Source of the DNA: Saccharopolyspora hirsuta
GTDB lineage: Bacteria; Actinomycetota; Actinomycetes; Mycobacteriales; Pseudonocardiaceae
DNA length: 64,000 nucleotides
NCBI RefSeq assembly: GCF_008630535.1
Contig: NZ_VWPH01000002.1
Coordinates: 186,001-250,000, forward strand
Reading direction: 5' to 3'
Shown here: positions 41,675 to 50,481 of the stretch, piece by piece
Layout: each line of letters begins with the position of its first letter
Numbering within the stretch: the first letter of the stretch is position 1
The notes under the pieces: model-generated
Database searches by the model: none
What the model saw: only the letters and a program-made list of their open reading frames with translations
What the model was told of the DNA's origin: nothing
Translations under genes and position numbers: made by a program

Positions 41675-43702
41675 TCACGCCGGGCGGCGGCGGAGCTGCC
41701 TGGCCGGGACCACGCGGGCCCGGTCGACCGCCAGGACGCTGACCAGGACCCCGGCGACCAGCCAGACCACCAGCTGGAGGACACCGCTGGCCGCGCCGCC
41801 CGCCCCGGTGATGATCGCGGACAGGGCCTGGACCACCCCGTGGGTCGGGAGGAAGGCGCTCGCGCTCTGCAGGAAGCCGGGGATCGTGGAGACCACCCCG
41901 GTGGCCGCGGCCAGCACCAGGACCGCGATCCCGACGATGCGGCCGGTGCTGCCGAGCAGGGCGACCAGCGCCTGGTTGAGCGCCACGAAGGCCAGGGCCG
42001 CCAAGAGCGTCACCCCGGCGAAGGCCGCCCAGGAGCCGAACGACAGGCCCAGGAACGGGGCCAGCGCCGCGCTGACCACGACCGCGCCGATCGTCGCGAT
42101 CAGCGCACCCGGCAGCAGCGAGCCGAGGACCAGGCGCCAGGTGGAGCGGCGCGAGCTCGCCGCGTCCTCCGGGACCGCCCTGGTCACCGCGTAGACGCCC
42201 AGCGCCGCCGTCCAGAACGCGATCGCGATCAGCAGCGCGATCAGCGACTTGCCGAAGCCCGGCAGGTCGGACTGCAGCGCGGCCGGGCTGGCCGCCACCG
42301 TCTTGAGGTGCGCGCGCTCCTCGTCGGTGTAGTTGGGCAGCTTGTCGACGGCCGGGGCGATCTGGTCGGCGAACTGCCGGTTGCCGTCGGCGACCTGCTG
42401 GGCGCCGGAGACCAGCTGGCCGACACCGCCGTCGAGCTCCTGCACGCCCCCGTTGAGCGCCTGGACACCGCCGTTGAGCTGGTTCAGGCCGCCGGACAGC
42501 TGCTGCGCGCCGTCGCTGAGCCGCGCGCCGCCGTCGGCCAGCTGACCGATCCCGCCGACCAGCTCGCCGGAGGAGTCGGCGAGCATCCGGGTGCCCATCG
42601 CGACCTGCTCGGAACCGTAGGCGAGGCCTTCGAAACCGTCCCGGGCCTGCTTCACCGGTTGCTGGATCTTCTCCTTGAGGCCGTCCAGCAAACCCTGCTG
42701 CTGGTTCAGCTGGTCGATCTGCTCGCGCAGCCGGGTGCAGAAGTCGGCGGTCACGCCGTCGACGGGGCACTGCTCGGCGAACTCGGCGAGCCCGTCCAGC
42801 TTCGGGGAGTCGGGGATCTGGTCGGTGGCGGCCAGGATCTGGTCGGCGAGCGGGACGAACTGGTCGGCCATCGCGCGGTTGCCCGCCGCGACCTGCTCCG
42901 CGCCGTCGGCCAGCTGCCGGGTCTGCGCGGGCATCTGCGACACCTGCTGGTGCAGCTGGTTCAGGCCGCCGGACAGCTGCTTCGCGCCGTCGGCGAGCTG
43001 CGCGCCGCCGTCGGCCAGCTGCGGCACGCCACCCGCCAGCTCGCCCACCCCGCCGGACAGCTGACCGACACCGTCGGCCAGCTGCTTGGTGCCGTCGGCG
43101 AGCTGCCCGCTGCCGTCGGCCAGCTGCCGCGCGCCGTCGGCGGCGGTGCCCAGCTGGCCGTGCATCTCCGAGAAACCGCCGTAGAAGCCGTCGAGCAGCA
43201 TCTCCAGGATCTGCTGGTTGAACACCGAAACGCTCTGCCGCGCCGCGGCTTCCACCGCCGCCGCGTCGGCCGGGGCCGCCACCGGCGAGGTCTCCACGGT
43301 GATCCCGGCGCGCGTGGCGTCCATCGGCTCGCCGGTCATCACCGACGCGGTGTTGCGGGAGAACGCCTCGGGGATGGTCACCGCCGCTGCGTAGCGGCCG
43401 TCCGCCAAGCCCTCGTCGGCGTCCTCGGCCGAGGTGATCTGCCAGACGTAGCCGGAATCGGTGCTGTTGACCAGCTTCGCGGCCATCTCCCGGCCCAGCG
43501 GGGCCATCTGCCCGTTGATGGTGGTCGGTTCGTCGGCGTTGACCACCGCGACCTTGGCCGCGCCGTGCTGGCTCATCGGCGCCCAGAAGGCCCAGGCCAG
43601 CACGCCGACGACGAGCACCGGGACCAGGGCGAGCCCGATCCAGGTGCGGCGTCCGACCGAGCCCCCGGCGCGCCGGGTGGCCTGCGTGAACGGGTTCCTC
43701 AT
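41675..43702 (-). CDS. YhgE/Pip-domain ABC-2-type membrane protein
   Basis: This 675-aa membrane protein has an N-terminal helix (RRTWIGLALVPVLVVGVLAW), a large extracellular region and a cluster of about five C-terminal helices from about residue 495 (SLIALLIAIAFWTAALGVYA onwards) ending in a basic tail. The middle contains many LADG/LSGG heptads (GARQLADGSGQLADGTKQLA), the mark of YhgE/Pip proteins, forming long helices. Relatives take part in export and phage or T7SS-related contact. It begins 5 nt after the MMPL gene and shares its operon. Confidence 0.9.
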   Translation of the reverse strand: MRNPFTQATRRAGGSVGRRTWIGLALVPVLVVGVLAWAFWAPMSQHGAAKVAVVNADEPTTINGQMAPLGREMAAKLVNSTDSGYVWQITSAEDADEGLADGRYAAAVTIPEAFSRNTASVMTGEPMDATRAGITVETSPVAAPADAAAVEAAARQSVSVFNQQILEMLLDGFYGGFSEMHGQLGTAADGARQLADGSGQLADGTKQLADGVGQLSGGVGELAGGVPQLADGGAQLADGAKQLSGGLNQLHQQVSQMPAQTRQLADGAEQVAAGNRAMADQFVPLADQILAATDQIPDSPKLDGLAEFAEQCPVDGVTADFCTRLREQIDQLNQQQGLLDGLKEKIQQPVKQARDGFEGLAYGSEQVAMGTRMLADSSGELVGGIGQLADGGARLSDGAQQLSGGLNQLNGGVQALNGGVQELDGGVGQLVSGAQQVADGNRQFADQIAPAVDKLPNYTDEERAHLKTVAASPAALQSDLPGFGKSLIALLIAIAFWTAALGVYAVTRAVPEDAASSRRSTWRLVLGSLLPGALIATIGAVVVSAALAPFLGLSFGSWAAFAGVTLLAALAFVALNQALVALLGSTGRIVGIAVLVLAAATGVVSTIPGFLQSASAFLPTHGVVQALSAIITGAGGAASGVLQLVVWLVAGVLVSVLAVDRARVVPARQLRRRPA

Positions 43703-43707
43703 TGCCC

Positions 43708-46443
43708 TCACACCTCCTGGAGGCGGCCCGCGAGCGCGCCCGGGCGCGCGGAAAGCCGCAGAACGTCGACCCGGTGCTCCGGCAGCAGGTCGGAGACCAG
43801 GCTCGGGTTCTGGTACGTCACGACGAAGCTCACCGGCGAACCGTCCGAAGTGGACGTTCCGGGGAGCAGGGCGGCCAGCTGGCGGCGCTGGTCGGTGTCG
43901 GCGATCGCGTCGGCCTCGTCCAGCAGCACCAGCCGCACGCCCTCGGCCACCGCCTGCCGGACCTCGGCGGCGGGCTCGGCGCTGGTCCGGCACTGGACCA
44001 GCGCGGTGCGCGAGCGCACCGCCCGCGCCCGCTGCGGCAGCAGCAGCCCGGTCACCCGCAGGTCGCCCCGCACGGTGCGGACCCGGCCGCCGAGCGCGTG
44101 CAGCAGCGCGGAGGTGTCCGCGTCGTCGCCCTCCACCGCGAGCACCCCGCCGGGCCGCAGGTTGATCCGCACCCCGCCGAGGACCTGGTCGCCGCGGTCG
44201 TCGTGGATGCTCAGGTCGCGGGCGCTGACCACCTCGTCGTTGCCCGGCCAGTCGGCCAGCCGCAGCTCGTGCTGCAGCGCCTCGCCCTCCACGTCCAGCG
44301 CGGGCAACCGGCGGGCCAGCCAGCGCGGCAGCCACCAGGCCTTGTCGCCGAGCAGCGCCATCACCGCGGGCACCAGCGTCATCCGGACCAGGAAGGCGTC
44401 GACGAACACGCCGACGGCGAGCCCGAACGCGATGGGCTTGATGTTGGAGTCGCCGTGCGGGACGAACGCGGCGAACACCGAGATCATGATGACCGCGGCC
44501 GCGACCACGACCGGGGCGACGTTGGTGAAACCGGCCTCGATGGCCCGCTTCGCGTCGCCGTGGTGGGTGTACTCCTCGCGCATCCGGGAGACCAGGAACA
44601 CCTCGTAGTCCATGGCCAGCCCGAACAGGATCGCCATCAGCAGGATCGGCATGAAGCTGATGACCCCGCCGACGTGCGCCACGTTCAGCGGTCCGGCCAG
44701 GTGCCCCTGGTTGAACACGAACGCCACCGCGCCGAAGGTGGCGCCGACTGACAGCAGGTAGCCGAGCGCGGCCTTGACCGGCACCCACACCGACCGGAAC
44801 ACCATCGCCAGCAGCACCAGGGTCAGGCCCACCACGATGACCGCGAACGGCAGCAGCGCGTCGAAGAGCTTCTCGGACAGGTCGATGCCGATCGCCGTCA
44901 CGCCGGTCACCGCGATGCCCGAGCCGTACTTCTCCGCGAAGTGCGGGCTCATCGCGCGCAGCCGGTGCACCAGGTCGGCGGTCTCCTCGGACTCGCCGCC
45001 GGTGGTCGGCACCACCTGGATGATGCCGGTGTCGATGGTCGGGTTCGGGGTGGCCATCGGCACCGCGGCCACCCCGGGCATCGCCCGGATCTCGTCGGCG
45101 ATGCCGTTGACCACGCCGAGCGGGTCCTTGCTGCCGATGATGTCGGTGGTGATCATCAGCGGGCTGTTGAAGCCGGGGCCGAACTTCTCGGCGATGTGGT
45201 CGTAGGTGTCGCGCGCCGGGGTCCCGACGGCCTGCGCGCCCGCGTCGGGCACCGACAGCTTCAGGTGCGCCATCGGCAGCGCGCACACGCCGAGACCGGC
45301 GACGACCACGACGATGGTGACCAGCGGCGCCTTGGTGACCGCCCGCACCCAGGTCAGCGCGAACGAGCGGCGCTCGCGCCGCGGCTTGGCGGCGCGCCGA
45401 CGCCGCACCTTGACCGGCCGCAGCCGCTCGCCGGCGAAGCTGAGCAGCGCCGGGATCATGGTCAGCGCCACCGCGACGCCGATCGCGATCGCGACACCGG
45501 CCAGCACGCCCATCGTGGTCAGGAAGGTGATCCCGGGGACCGCCAGCGCCAGCAGCGCGATGATCACGGTGACCCCGGCGAAGATCACCGCCGAGCCCGC
45601 GGTGGCCACGGAGCGCGCGATGGACTCGGTGACGCCGACCCCGGCGGCGAGCTGCTCGCGGTGCCGGGACACGATGAACAGCGAGTAGTCGATGCCGACG
45701 GCCAGGCCCAGCATCACGCCGAGCATCGGCGCGGCCGAGGAGACCTCGGTGAACGCGGTGGTCAGCAGCACGATCGTCATCGACACGCCGACGCCCACGA
45801 GCGCGGTGACCAGCGGCATCACCGCAGCGATCAGCGAGCGCAGCAACAGCAGCAGCACCAGCAGCGCGACGACCACGCCGACCGCCTCGGTGGCGCCCAG
45901 CGCGGGCATGTTGTTGGCGAAGATGTCGCCGCCGACGTGCACCGAGGCACCCGCGCCGAGCTGCTGCTCCAGGGCGTTGGCCTCGCTGAGCAGGTCGTTC
46001 TTCACCTGGTCCGGGACGTCCAGCGGCGGGAAGTCGAACTGCATGTTGATCAGACCGGTGCTGCGGTCCTCGGAGACCTGGTTGCCCACCAGCTCGTCCA
46101 GCGGGCTCATCACCGCTTGCACGCCGTCCCACGCCGAGACGCGGTCGATGAGCCCTTCGAAGGCCGCCCGGACCTGCGGCGAGTCCACCTGCTCGCCCTC
46201 GGGCACGGTGAACACCAGCTGCGCGCGCGAGCCCGTCATCTGCGGGAAGACGTTGTTGAGGTGGTCCAGCGCCTCCTGCGATTCGGCGCCGGGGATCTCG
46301 AGGCTGGTCTCCATGCCCTGCTGCAGGAAGAACGCGCCCCCGCCCAGCACGGCGAGCAGTGCGAGCCACCCGACCAGCACCCAGGTCCTGGCGCGGACCA
46401 CGGCCCGCCCGAGTCGGTACAGCAAAGACGACAACCGGAACAC
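43708..46443 (-). CDS. MMPL/RND transporter with a C-terminal ATPase-like domain
   Basis: This 911-aa protein has two MMPL halves, each with one helix, an extracytoplasmic domain and five helices (MLGVMLGLAVGIDYSLFIVSR and PILLMAILFGLAMDYEVFLV are the conserved proton-relay helices). From about residue 715 a soluble domain follows: DLSIHDDRGDQVLGGVRINL, GGVLAVEGDDADTSALLHAL, and VRLVLLDEADAIADTDQRRQ. It resembles an ABC ATPase with Walker B kept and Walker A lost. GTG 46443. It likely exports lipids or drugs with the YhgE partner and is divergent from a TetR gene. Confidence 0.88.
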   Translation of the reverse strand: MFRLSSLLYRLGRAVVRARTWVLVGWLALLAVLGGGAFFLQQGMETSLEIPGAESQEALDHLNNVFPQMTGSRAQLVFTVPEGEQVDSPQVRAAFEGLIDRVSAWDGVQAVMSPLDELVGNQVSEDRSTGLINMQFDFPPLDVPDQVKNDLLSEANALEQQLGAGASVHVGGDIFANNMPALGATEAVGVVVALLVLLLLLRSLIAAVMPLVTALVGVGVSMTIVLLTTAFTEVSSAAPMLGVMLGLAVGIDYSLFIVSRHREQLAAGVGVTESIARSVATAGSAVIFAGVTVIIALLALAVPGITFLTTMGVLAGVAIAIGVAVALTMIPALLSFAGERLRPVKVRRRRAAKPRRERRSFALTWVRAVTKAPLVTIVVVVAGLGVCALPMAHLKLSVPDAGAQAVGTPARDTYDHIAEKFGPGFNSPLMITTDIIGSKDPLGVVNGIADEIRAMPGVAAVPMATPNPTIDTGIIQVVPTTGGESEETADLVHRLRAMSPHFAEKYGSGIAVTGVTAIGIDLSEKLFDALLPFAVIVVGLTLVLLAMVFRSVWVPVKAALGYLLSVGATFGAVAFVFNQGHLAGPLNVAHVGGVISFMPILLMAILFGLAMDYEVFLVSRMREEYTHHGDAKRAIEAGFTNVAPVVVAAAVIMISVFAAFVPHGDSNIKPIAFGLAVGVFVDAFLVRMTLVPAVMALLGDKAWWLPRWLARRLPALDVEGEALQHELRLADWPGNDEVVSARDLSIHDDRGDQVLGGVRINLRPGGVLAVEGDDADTSALLHALGGRVRTVRGDLRVTGLLLPQRARAVRSRTALVQCRTSAEPAAEVRQAVAEGVRLVLLDEADAIADTDQRRQLAALLPGTSTSDGSPVSFVVTYQNPSLVSDLLPEHRVDVLRLSARPGALAGRLQEV

Positions 46444-46472
46444 TCCCGCAGCGAAGAACCGATACACGGCGC

Positions 46473-46525
46473 ATGCGATACGCGATGCATGCGATACACG
46501 ATGTATTCGATTCACACTGTATATT
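46473..46525. promoter_or_regulatory. TetR/MMPL intergenic operator-promoter region
   Basis: Two 16-bp direct repeats, ATGCGATACGCGATGC (46473-46488) and ATGCGATACACGATGT (46489-46504), differ at two positions. A partial third, CGATACACGG, starts near 46460. CGATACACGATGTATTCG is a near-palindrome. TATATT at 46520-46525 could be a -10 element for the TetR gene. The arrangement between divergent genes suggests cooperative repression by TetR. Confidence 0.55.
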
Positions 46526-46596
46526 TCCCGAGATCCCCGGCGGCCACCTCGCGGGGGAAACTGTGAGGCGAAACACTGGGCAGGAGACTCAAGGTC

Positions 46597-47244
46597 ATGA
46601 CCGAGCAGCCGCAACGACGCGAGACCCGTCGCCGCGCGGAGACCCGTCGACGGTTGATCGCCGCTGCTCGGGACGTGTTCCTCGAGCACAGCATCCGAGA
46701 CACGCCGGTGGAGCTGATCTGCGAGGCGGCCGGGTTCAGCCGCGGCGCCTTCTACTCCAACTTCGCGACGAAGGAGGACCTGTTCCTCGCCGTCTACGAG
46801 GAGGAGATGGCCGCCCGCATCGACCAGACCCGGGAGATCATCGAGAAGGCGATCGCGCCCACCGGCGAGGAGCGCTCGGTGCACGAGGCGATCGTCAAGA
46901 TCGGTGCGGCGTGCGCGGAGTCGCTGGTCGCGGACAAGACCTGGTACCTGCTGCTGACGGAGTTCCGCGCGCACGCCCTGCGCAGCCCGGAACTGCGCAT
47001 GCGAGCGGGGGAGTACCTGGTCCAGGTCACCGAAGCGGTGGCGGAGCTGATGCAGCACGCCCTCGACGAGATGGGCATGCGAGCGGAGGTGGACACCCGT
47101 GACGCGGTCCGAGCCCTGATCGCGATCTACGACGCGGAGCTGGAGCGAGCGGTCTTCAGCAACACCGACCCGAACATGGGCACCCTGTTCACGGAGATCT
47201 TCCCCCGAGTAGCAGCCGCCCTCATCGCCCCGCGGGAGAGCTGA
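46597..47244 (+). CDS. TetR-family transcriptional repressor
   Basis: This 215-aa regulator has a TetR HTH at about 10-60 (RRRAETRRRLIAAARDVFLE, ELICEAAGFSRGAFYSNFAT KEDL) and an all-helical ligand domain. It diverges from the MMPL-YhgE operon, with the repeats at 46473-46504 between them, so it most likely represses that operon and itself until an export substrate binds. ATG 46597. Confidence 0.92.
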   Translation: MTEQPQRRETRRRAETRRRLIAAARDVFLEHSIRDTPVELICEAAGFSRGAFYSNFATKEDLFLAVYEEEMAARIDQTREIIEKAIAPTGEERSVHEAIVKIGAACAESLVADKTWYLLLTEFRAHALRSPELRMRAGEYLVQVTEAVAELMQHALDEMGMRAEVDTRDAVRALIAIYDAELERAVFSNTDPNMGTLFTEIFPRVAAALIAPRES

Positions 47245-47410
47245 GACGCCCCCGGGCAGCCCGGCGCGACTTCACCGGACAGCACGCCGGTGGACAGCAG
47301 GGCGGCGCTGCTGCTGATGACGAGTTTCGCCATGGGGCGGAGGCTCCAGGGCCGCGCTCGCAGAACGCACACAGGGCCGTCTCCGGTGGCGGGTGTGGAA
47401 AGCTCAGCTC

Positions 47411-47971
47411 GTGAAGTCAACTCCTGCAGTGCTTTCCGGCGTGGTGGTCGCCGGTGTCGTCGTGCTCGCCGCTTGCACCGGGCCCGAGCCCGCGCCGCCG
47501 CCACCGCCGCCGACGCCCACGACCAGCGAGGTCGCGGGGTGCCCGGAGTCCGGTGTGGCGATCACCGCTGGTCCGGTGGACGCCGCGATGGGGTTGCGGG
47601 CGATGGGCGTCGTCCTGACCAACTGCGGGACCGCGGACTACACCGCGAACGGGTTCCCGGTGGTCCGGGTGCTGGGCGCGGACCGGCAGCCGCTGGACGT
47701 CGTGGTCGGCAACGGGTCGGAGCCGGTCAGCTCGCCGGACAGCTACGACGTGCCGCCCGCGCCGGTCACGCTGCGGCCCGGCGACCAGGTGACCGCGCGG
47801 GTCCTGTGGCGCAACGACGTGACGGACTCGACCGCGCCCGCCGTCGACGGCAGCTACCTGGAGATCGCTCCCGCGGCGGGCGAACCGGCGCAGGTCGTCG
47901 AGCCGGACGGCGGGATCGATCTGGGCACCACCGGGCGGCTGGCGGTGAACGCCTGGGCCGTCCGCTCCTGA
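47411..47971 (+). CDS. DUF4232-type lipoprotein
   Basis: This 186-aa protein has a lipoprotein signal (SGVVVAGVVVLAACTG, lipid Cys at about residue 22), a Pro-rich linker, and a DUF4232 beta-sandwich: GVVLTNCGTADYTANGFPVV and the Cys pair around it, then LRPGDQVTARVLWRNDV. Such proteins sit on the outer face of the membrane; function unknown. GTG 47411 is preferred over GTG 47393 because the basic K follows directly. Confidence 0.8.
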   Translation: MKSTPAVLSGVVVAGVVVLAACTGPEPAPPPPPPTPTTSEVAGCPESGVAITAGPVDAAMGLRAMGVVLTNCGTADYTANGFPVVRVLGADRQPLDVVVGNGSEPVSSPDSYDVPPAPVTLRPGDQVTARVLWRNDVTDSTAPAVDGSYLEIAPAAGEPAQVVEPDGGIDLGTTGRLAVNAWAVRS

Positions 47972-48098
47972 TCCGCGCGGTACGCCTGAGATCTGCGCAG
48001 GTCAGCGAGGCCGTTCGGGGGAACTGTGGTGCGCGCCACGGGCGGCGTCGGGGGTGGGGGTTTCGCCGGGGGTGGATCACCCGAGACAATGCGCTGCC

Positions 48099-49235
48099 AT
48101 GGCCAATGAGCGTGCAGAGCCCCCAGCCGGTCGGCCGGGCCCCGGACCGTCCGGGCCGCCGCCGGGGCGTCCGCAGGACGGATCGCCGCAGGGACCGGTG
48201 CCGCCGGGCCGGCCGCCGCAGGCGCCGCCCGGGCAGGTGCCGCCCGGACCGCCCCGCCAGGGACCGGTGCCACCGGAGGGGCAACCGCCGCAGGCCCAGG
48301 AGACGCGGAAGACGGGAACGGTCGGCCCAGCGGCCGCAGCCCCGGCAGGCCCACCGCCCGGTGCGGTCCCGCAGGCACCGGTGCCGCCCGGTGCGGCTCA
48401 GCCGGGTCCACCGCCTGGAGCTGGCCCGATGCCACCGGGCGGTCCCCGCCCTGGCGTCCCCGGTGCACCTCCGCCCGGCGCAGCTCCGCAAGGTCCACCT
48501 CCTGGTGCGCCCCAGCAGGGGCCTCCGCCCGGCGCTCCCCAAGGCCCGCCACCGGGCGCGGCTCCCCAAGGCCCGCCCGGCGTGGCTCCGCAGGCCCCGC
48601 CGCCCGGCGGGCGGCAACCGCCGCAGGGGCCGCCGCCGAACCAGTACCCGGCGACGCGGGTCCAGCAGCGCTTGGACGGGCTCGACGAGCCCGCCCCCTA
48701 CCGAGAGTCCGGCACGCTGCGCGACCCGGACGCCGACCGCCGGGACCCGTACGCCGACGGCCGCCGCGACGAGGCGCGGTACCGCGACGCCTACGACGAG
48801 GGCTACCGGGACGCGTACTACGACCACTACGACCAGCGGCGCGACGACCGCTACCAGGACGACCACGACGACCGCTACCGGGACGAACCGCCCCGCGAGC
48901 GGCGTCGCGAGCGGGCGCCCCGGGAGGACCGCTACGACGACCGCGAGCCCCGGTTCAGCGGTCCCAGCGCGGACACCATCGGCCGCCTGATCGGCGTGTT
49001 CACCGGCCTGATCGCGCTGATCTTCCTGCTGCACATCATCTTCGTGGTCACCGGTGCCAACCAGGACAACGGCTTCGTGTCCTTCACCTACGGGACCGCG
49101 AAGTTCTTCGTGTTCGGCCTGGGCGACGTGTTCCAGCCCGGGGACGCGACGATCGGCGTGGTGCTCAACTACGGCCTCGCGGCGCTGATCTACCTGTTCG
49201 GCGGCCGCATCGTCGCCCGCGCGCTGAAGCGCTGA
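48099..49235 (+). CDS. Proline-rich, charged membrane protein
   Basis: This 378-aa protein has about 185 residues of Pro/Gly/Gln-rich repeats (PPPGAPQ-type), then an acidic-basic segment full of Arg, Asp and Tyr (DEARYRDAYDEGYRDAYYDH), and two C-terminal transmembrane helices (GRLIGVFTGLIALIFLLHII and TIGVVLNYGLAALIYLFGG). The RD/YD pattern is a low-complexity cytoplasmic region. No enzyme domain is seen. It converges on the CDF gene with a shared hairpin. Confidence 0.75.
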   Translation: MANERAEPPAGRPGPGPSGPPPGRPQDGSPQGPVPPGRPPQAPPGQVPPGPPRQGPVPPEGQPPQAQETRKTGTVGPAAAAPAGPPPGAVPQAPVPPGAAQPGPPPGAGPMPPGGPRPGVPGAPPPGAAPQGPPPGAPQQGPPPGAPQGPPPGAAPQGPPGVAPQAPPPGGRQPPQGPPPNQYPATRVQQRLDGLDEPAPYRESGTLRDPDADRRDPYADGRRDEARYRDAYDEGYRDAYYDHYDQRRDDRYQDDHDDRYRDEPPRERRRERAPREDRYDDREPRFSGPSADTIGRLIGVFTGLIALIFLLHIIFVVTGANQDNGFVSFTYGTAKFFVFGLGDVFQPGDATIGVVLNYGLAALIYLFGGRIVARALKR

Positions 49236-49238
49236 TCG

Positions 49239-49276
49239 GCTGTGAGCACTCCGCGGCCGCGCGGAGTGCTCACAGC
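49239..49276. terminator. 17-bp perfect hairpin of the GTGAG family
   Basis: GCTGTGAGCACTCCGCG (49239-49255) pairs perfectly with CGCGGAGTGCTCACAGC (49260-49276). It overlaps the stop codon of the minus-strand CDF gene and lies just after the plus-strand gene, so it serves both. Confidence 0.8.
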
Positions 49277-50247
49277 GGATGGCCGTAGCGGGCGAGCACT
49301 CGGGCGCGCAGGTCCGGGTCGTTGCGCGGCACCGGTTCCAGGAACACCTCGTCCAGCTCCGGGAACTCCTCGCGCAGCGTCCCGTCGATGCGCACCACCG
49401 CGCGCTCCAGCTCGGTGGAGTCCAGCGAGGCGGCGAAGTCCACCCGGGCGCAGCACAGCACCCGGTCGGTCCCGACGTTCATGGACAGCAGGTCCACCAC
49501 GCTGTCCACCTCCGGCTGCTCGCCCAGCCTGCGGTGCACGGCCACCAGCAGCCTGCGGTCCGCCTGCTGCCCGATCAGCAGGGCGAGGTTGGTGCGGGCC
49601 ATCGTGTAGGCGACCAGCGCGAGCAGGACGCCGATCGCGATCGAGGCCAGCCCGTCCCACGCGCTCGACCCGGTGAGGTCGTGCAGCCCGAGCCCGGCGA
49701 AGGCCAGCAGCAGACCGGCCAGCGCCGCGCTGTCCTCCAGCAGCACCGTCTTGACCGTCGGGTCGTCGGAGACCCGCAGGTGGTGCAGGATCGTGTCGCC
49801 GTTCTCGGCGGCCTCGGCCCGCACCTGGCGCATCGCGCGCAGCCAGGACACCGCCTCCATCGCGAAGGCCAGCGCGAGCACGAGGTAGCCGACCAGCGGC
49901 TGGGTCTGCTCCTGCGGCTCGCCGAACAGTGTCCGGAAGCCCTCGACCAGGGCGAACACCGCGCCGGAGACGAAGATGCTGATCGCCGCGATCAGCGACC
50001 AGAAGTACCGCTCTTTGCCGTAGCCGAAGGGGTGGCGGGCGTCGGCGGGCTTGCCGGAGCGCCGTAGCGCGGTCAGCAGGAACACCTCGGTGCAGGTGTC
50101 GGCCACCGAGTGACCGGCCTCGGCGAGCATCGCGGCCGACCCGGTGATCGCCCCGGCGACCGCCTTCATCGCCGCGATGGCGAGGTTGATGCCCAGCGCC
50201 ACCAGCACCGTCAGCGTGCTCTCGCCACCCTTTTCCGCGTCAGCCAT
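49270..50247 (-). CDS. Cation diffusion facilitator family transporter
   Basis: This 325-aa transporter has six helices with metal residues in AMLAEAGHSVADTCTE (HxxxD) and a second site at LLEDSAALAGLLLAF. HPFGYGKERYFWSLIAAIS is a standard family motif. The C-terminal cytoplasmic domain (about 225-310) has the ferredoxin-like fold. It exports divalent metal such as Zn2+ or Mn2+; the ion cannot be assigned. ATG 50247. Confidence 0.9.
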   Translation of the reverse strand: MADAEKGGESTLTVLVALGINLAIAAMKAVAGAITGSAAMLAEAGHSVADTCTEVFLLTALRRSGKPADARHPFGYGKERYFWSLIAAISIFVSGAVFALVEGFRTLFGEPQEQTQPLVGYLVLALAFAMEAVSWLRAMRQVRAEAAENGDTILHHLRVSDDPTVKTVLLEDSAALAGLLLAFAGLGLHDLTGSSAWDGLASIAIGVLLALVAYTMARTNLALLIGQQADRRLLVAVHRRLGEQPEVDSVVDLLSMNVGTDRVLCCARVDFAASLDSTELERAVVRIDGTLREEFPELDEVFLEPVPRNDPDLRARVLARYGHPL

Positions 50248-50481
50248 CGGCCACCCCTCGACGTCGCCTGAGATGGCGAACACGCTAGGCGGGGGCGGCA
50301 TGATCCGCCCAGTGACTCTCTGTGCTATATGTCCCCCTTTCGGGGGGCGACGGTTGGTGCGCGATCCGGCATGGCACCCTTGGGAGGGCCGATCCTGCGC
50401 GGTTCGGCCGGCCGCGTACGCCCCGGCAGCGCCGGACAGGCGGGCCATGTCCAGGAGTGGCCCAAGATCAGGAGTGACTGA

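Noticed and set aside
41675..46576. A 1633-codon open frame spanning both the YhgE/Pip and MMPL genes
   Set aside because: Its 3' part is the real YhgE gene, but the upstream part is an out-of-frame reading of the MMPL gene, not a giant fusion.
48099..48660. Polyketide or non-ribosomal peptide domain in the Pro-rich gene
   Set aside because: The region is low-complexity Pro/Gly/Gln repeats with no catalytic motif.
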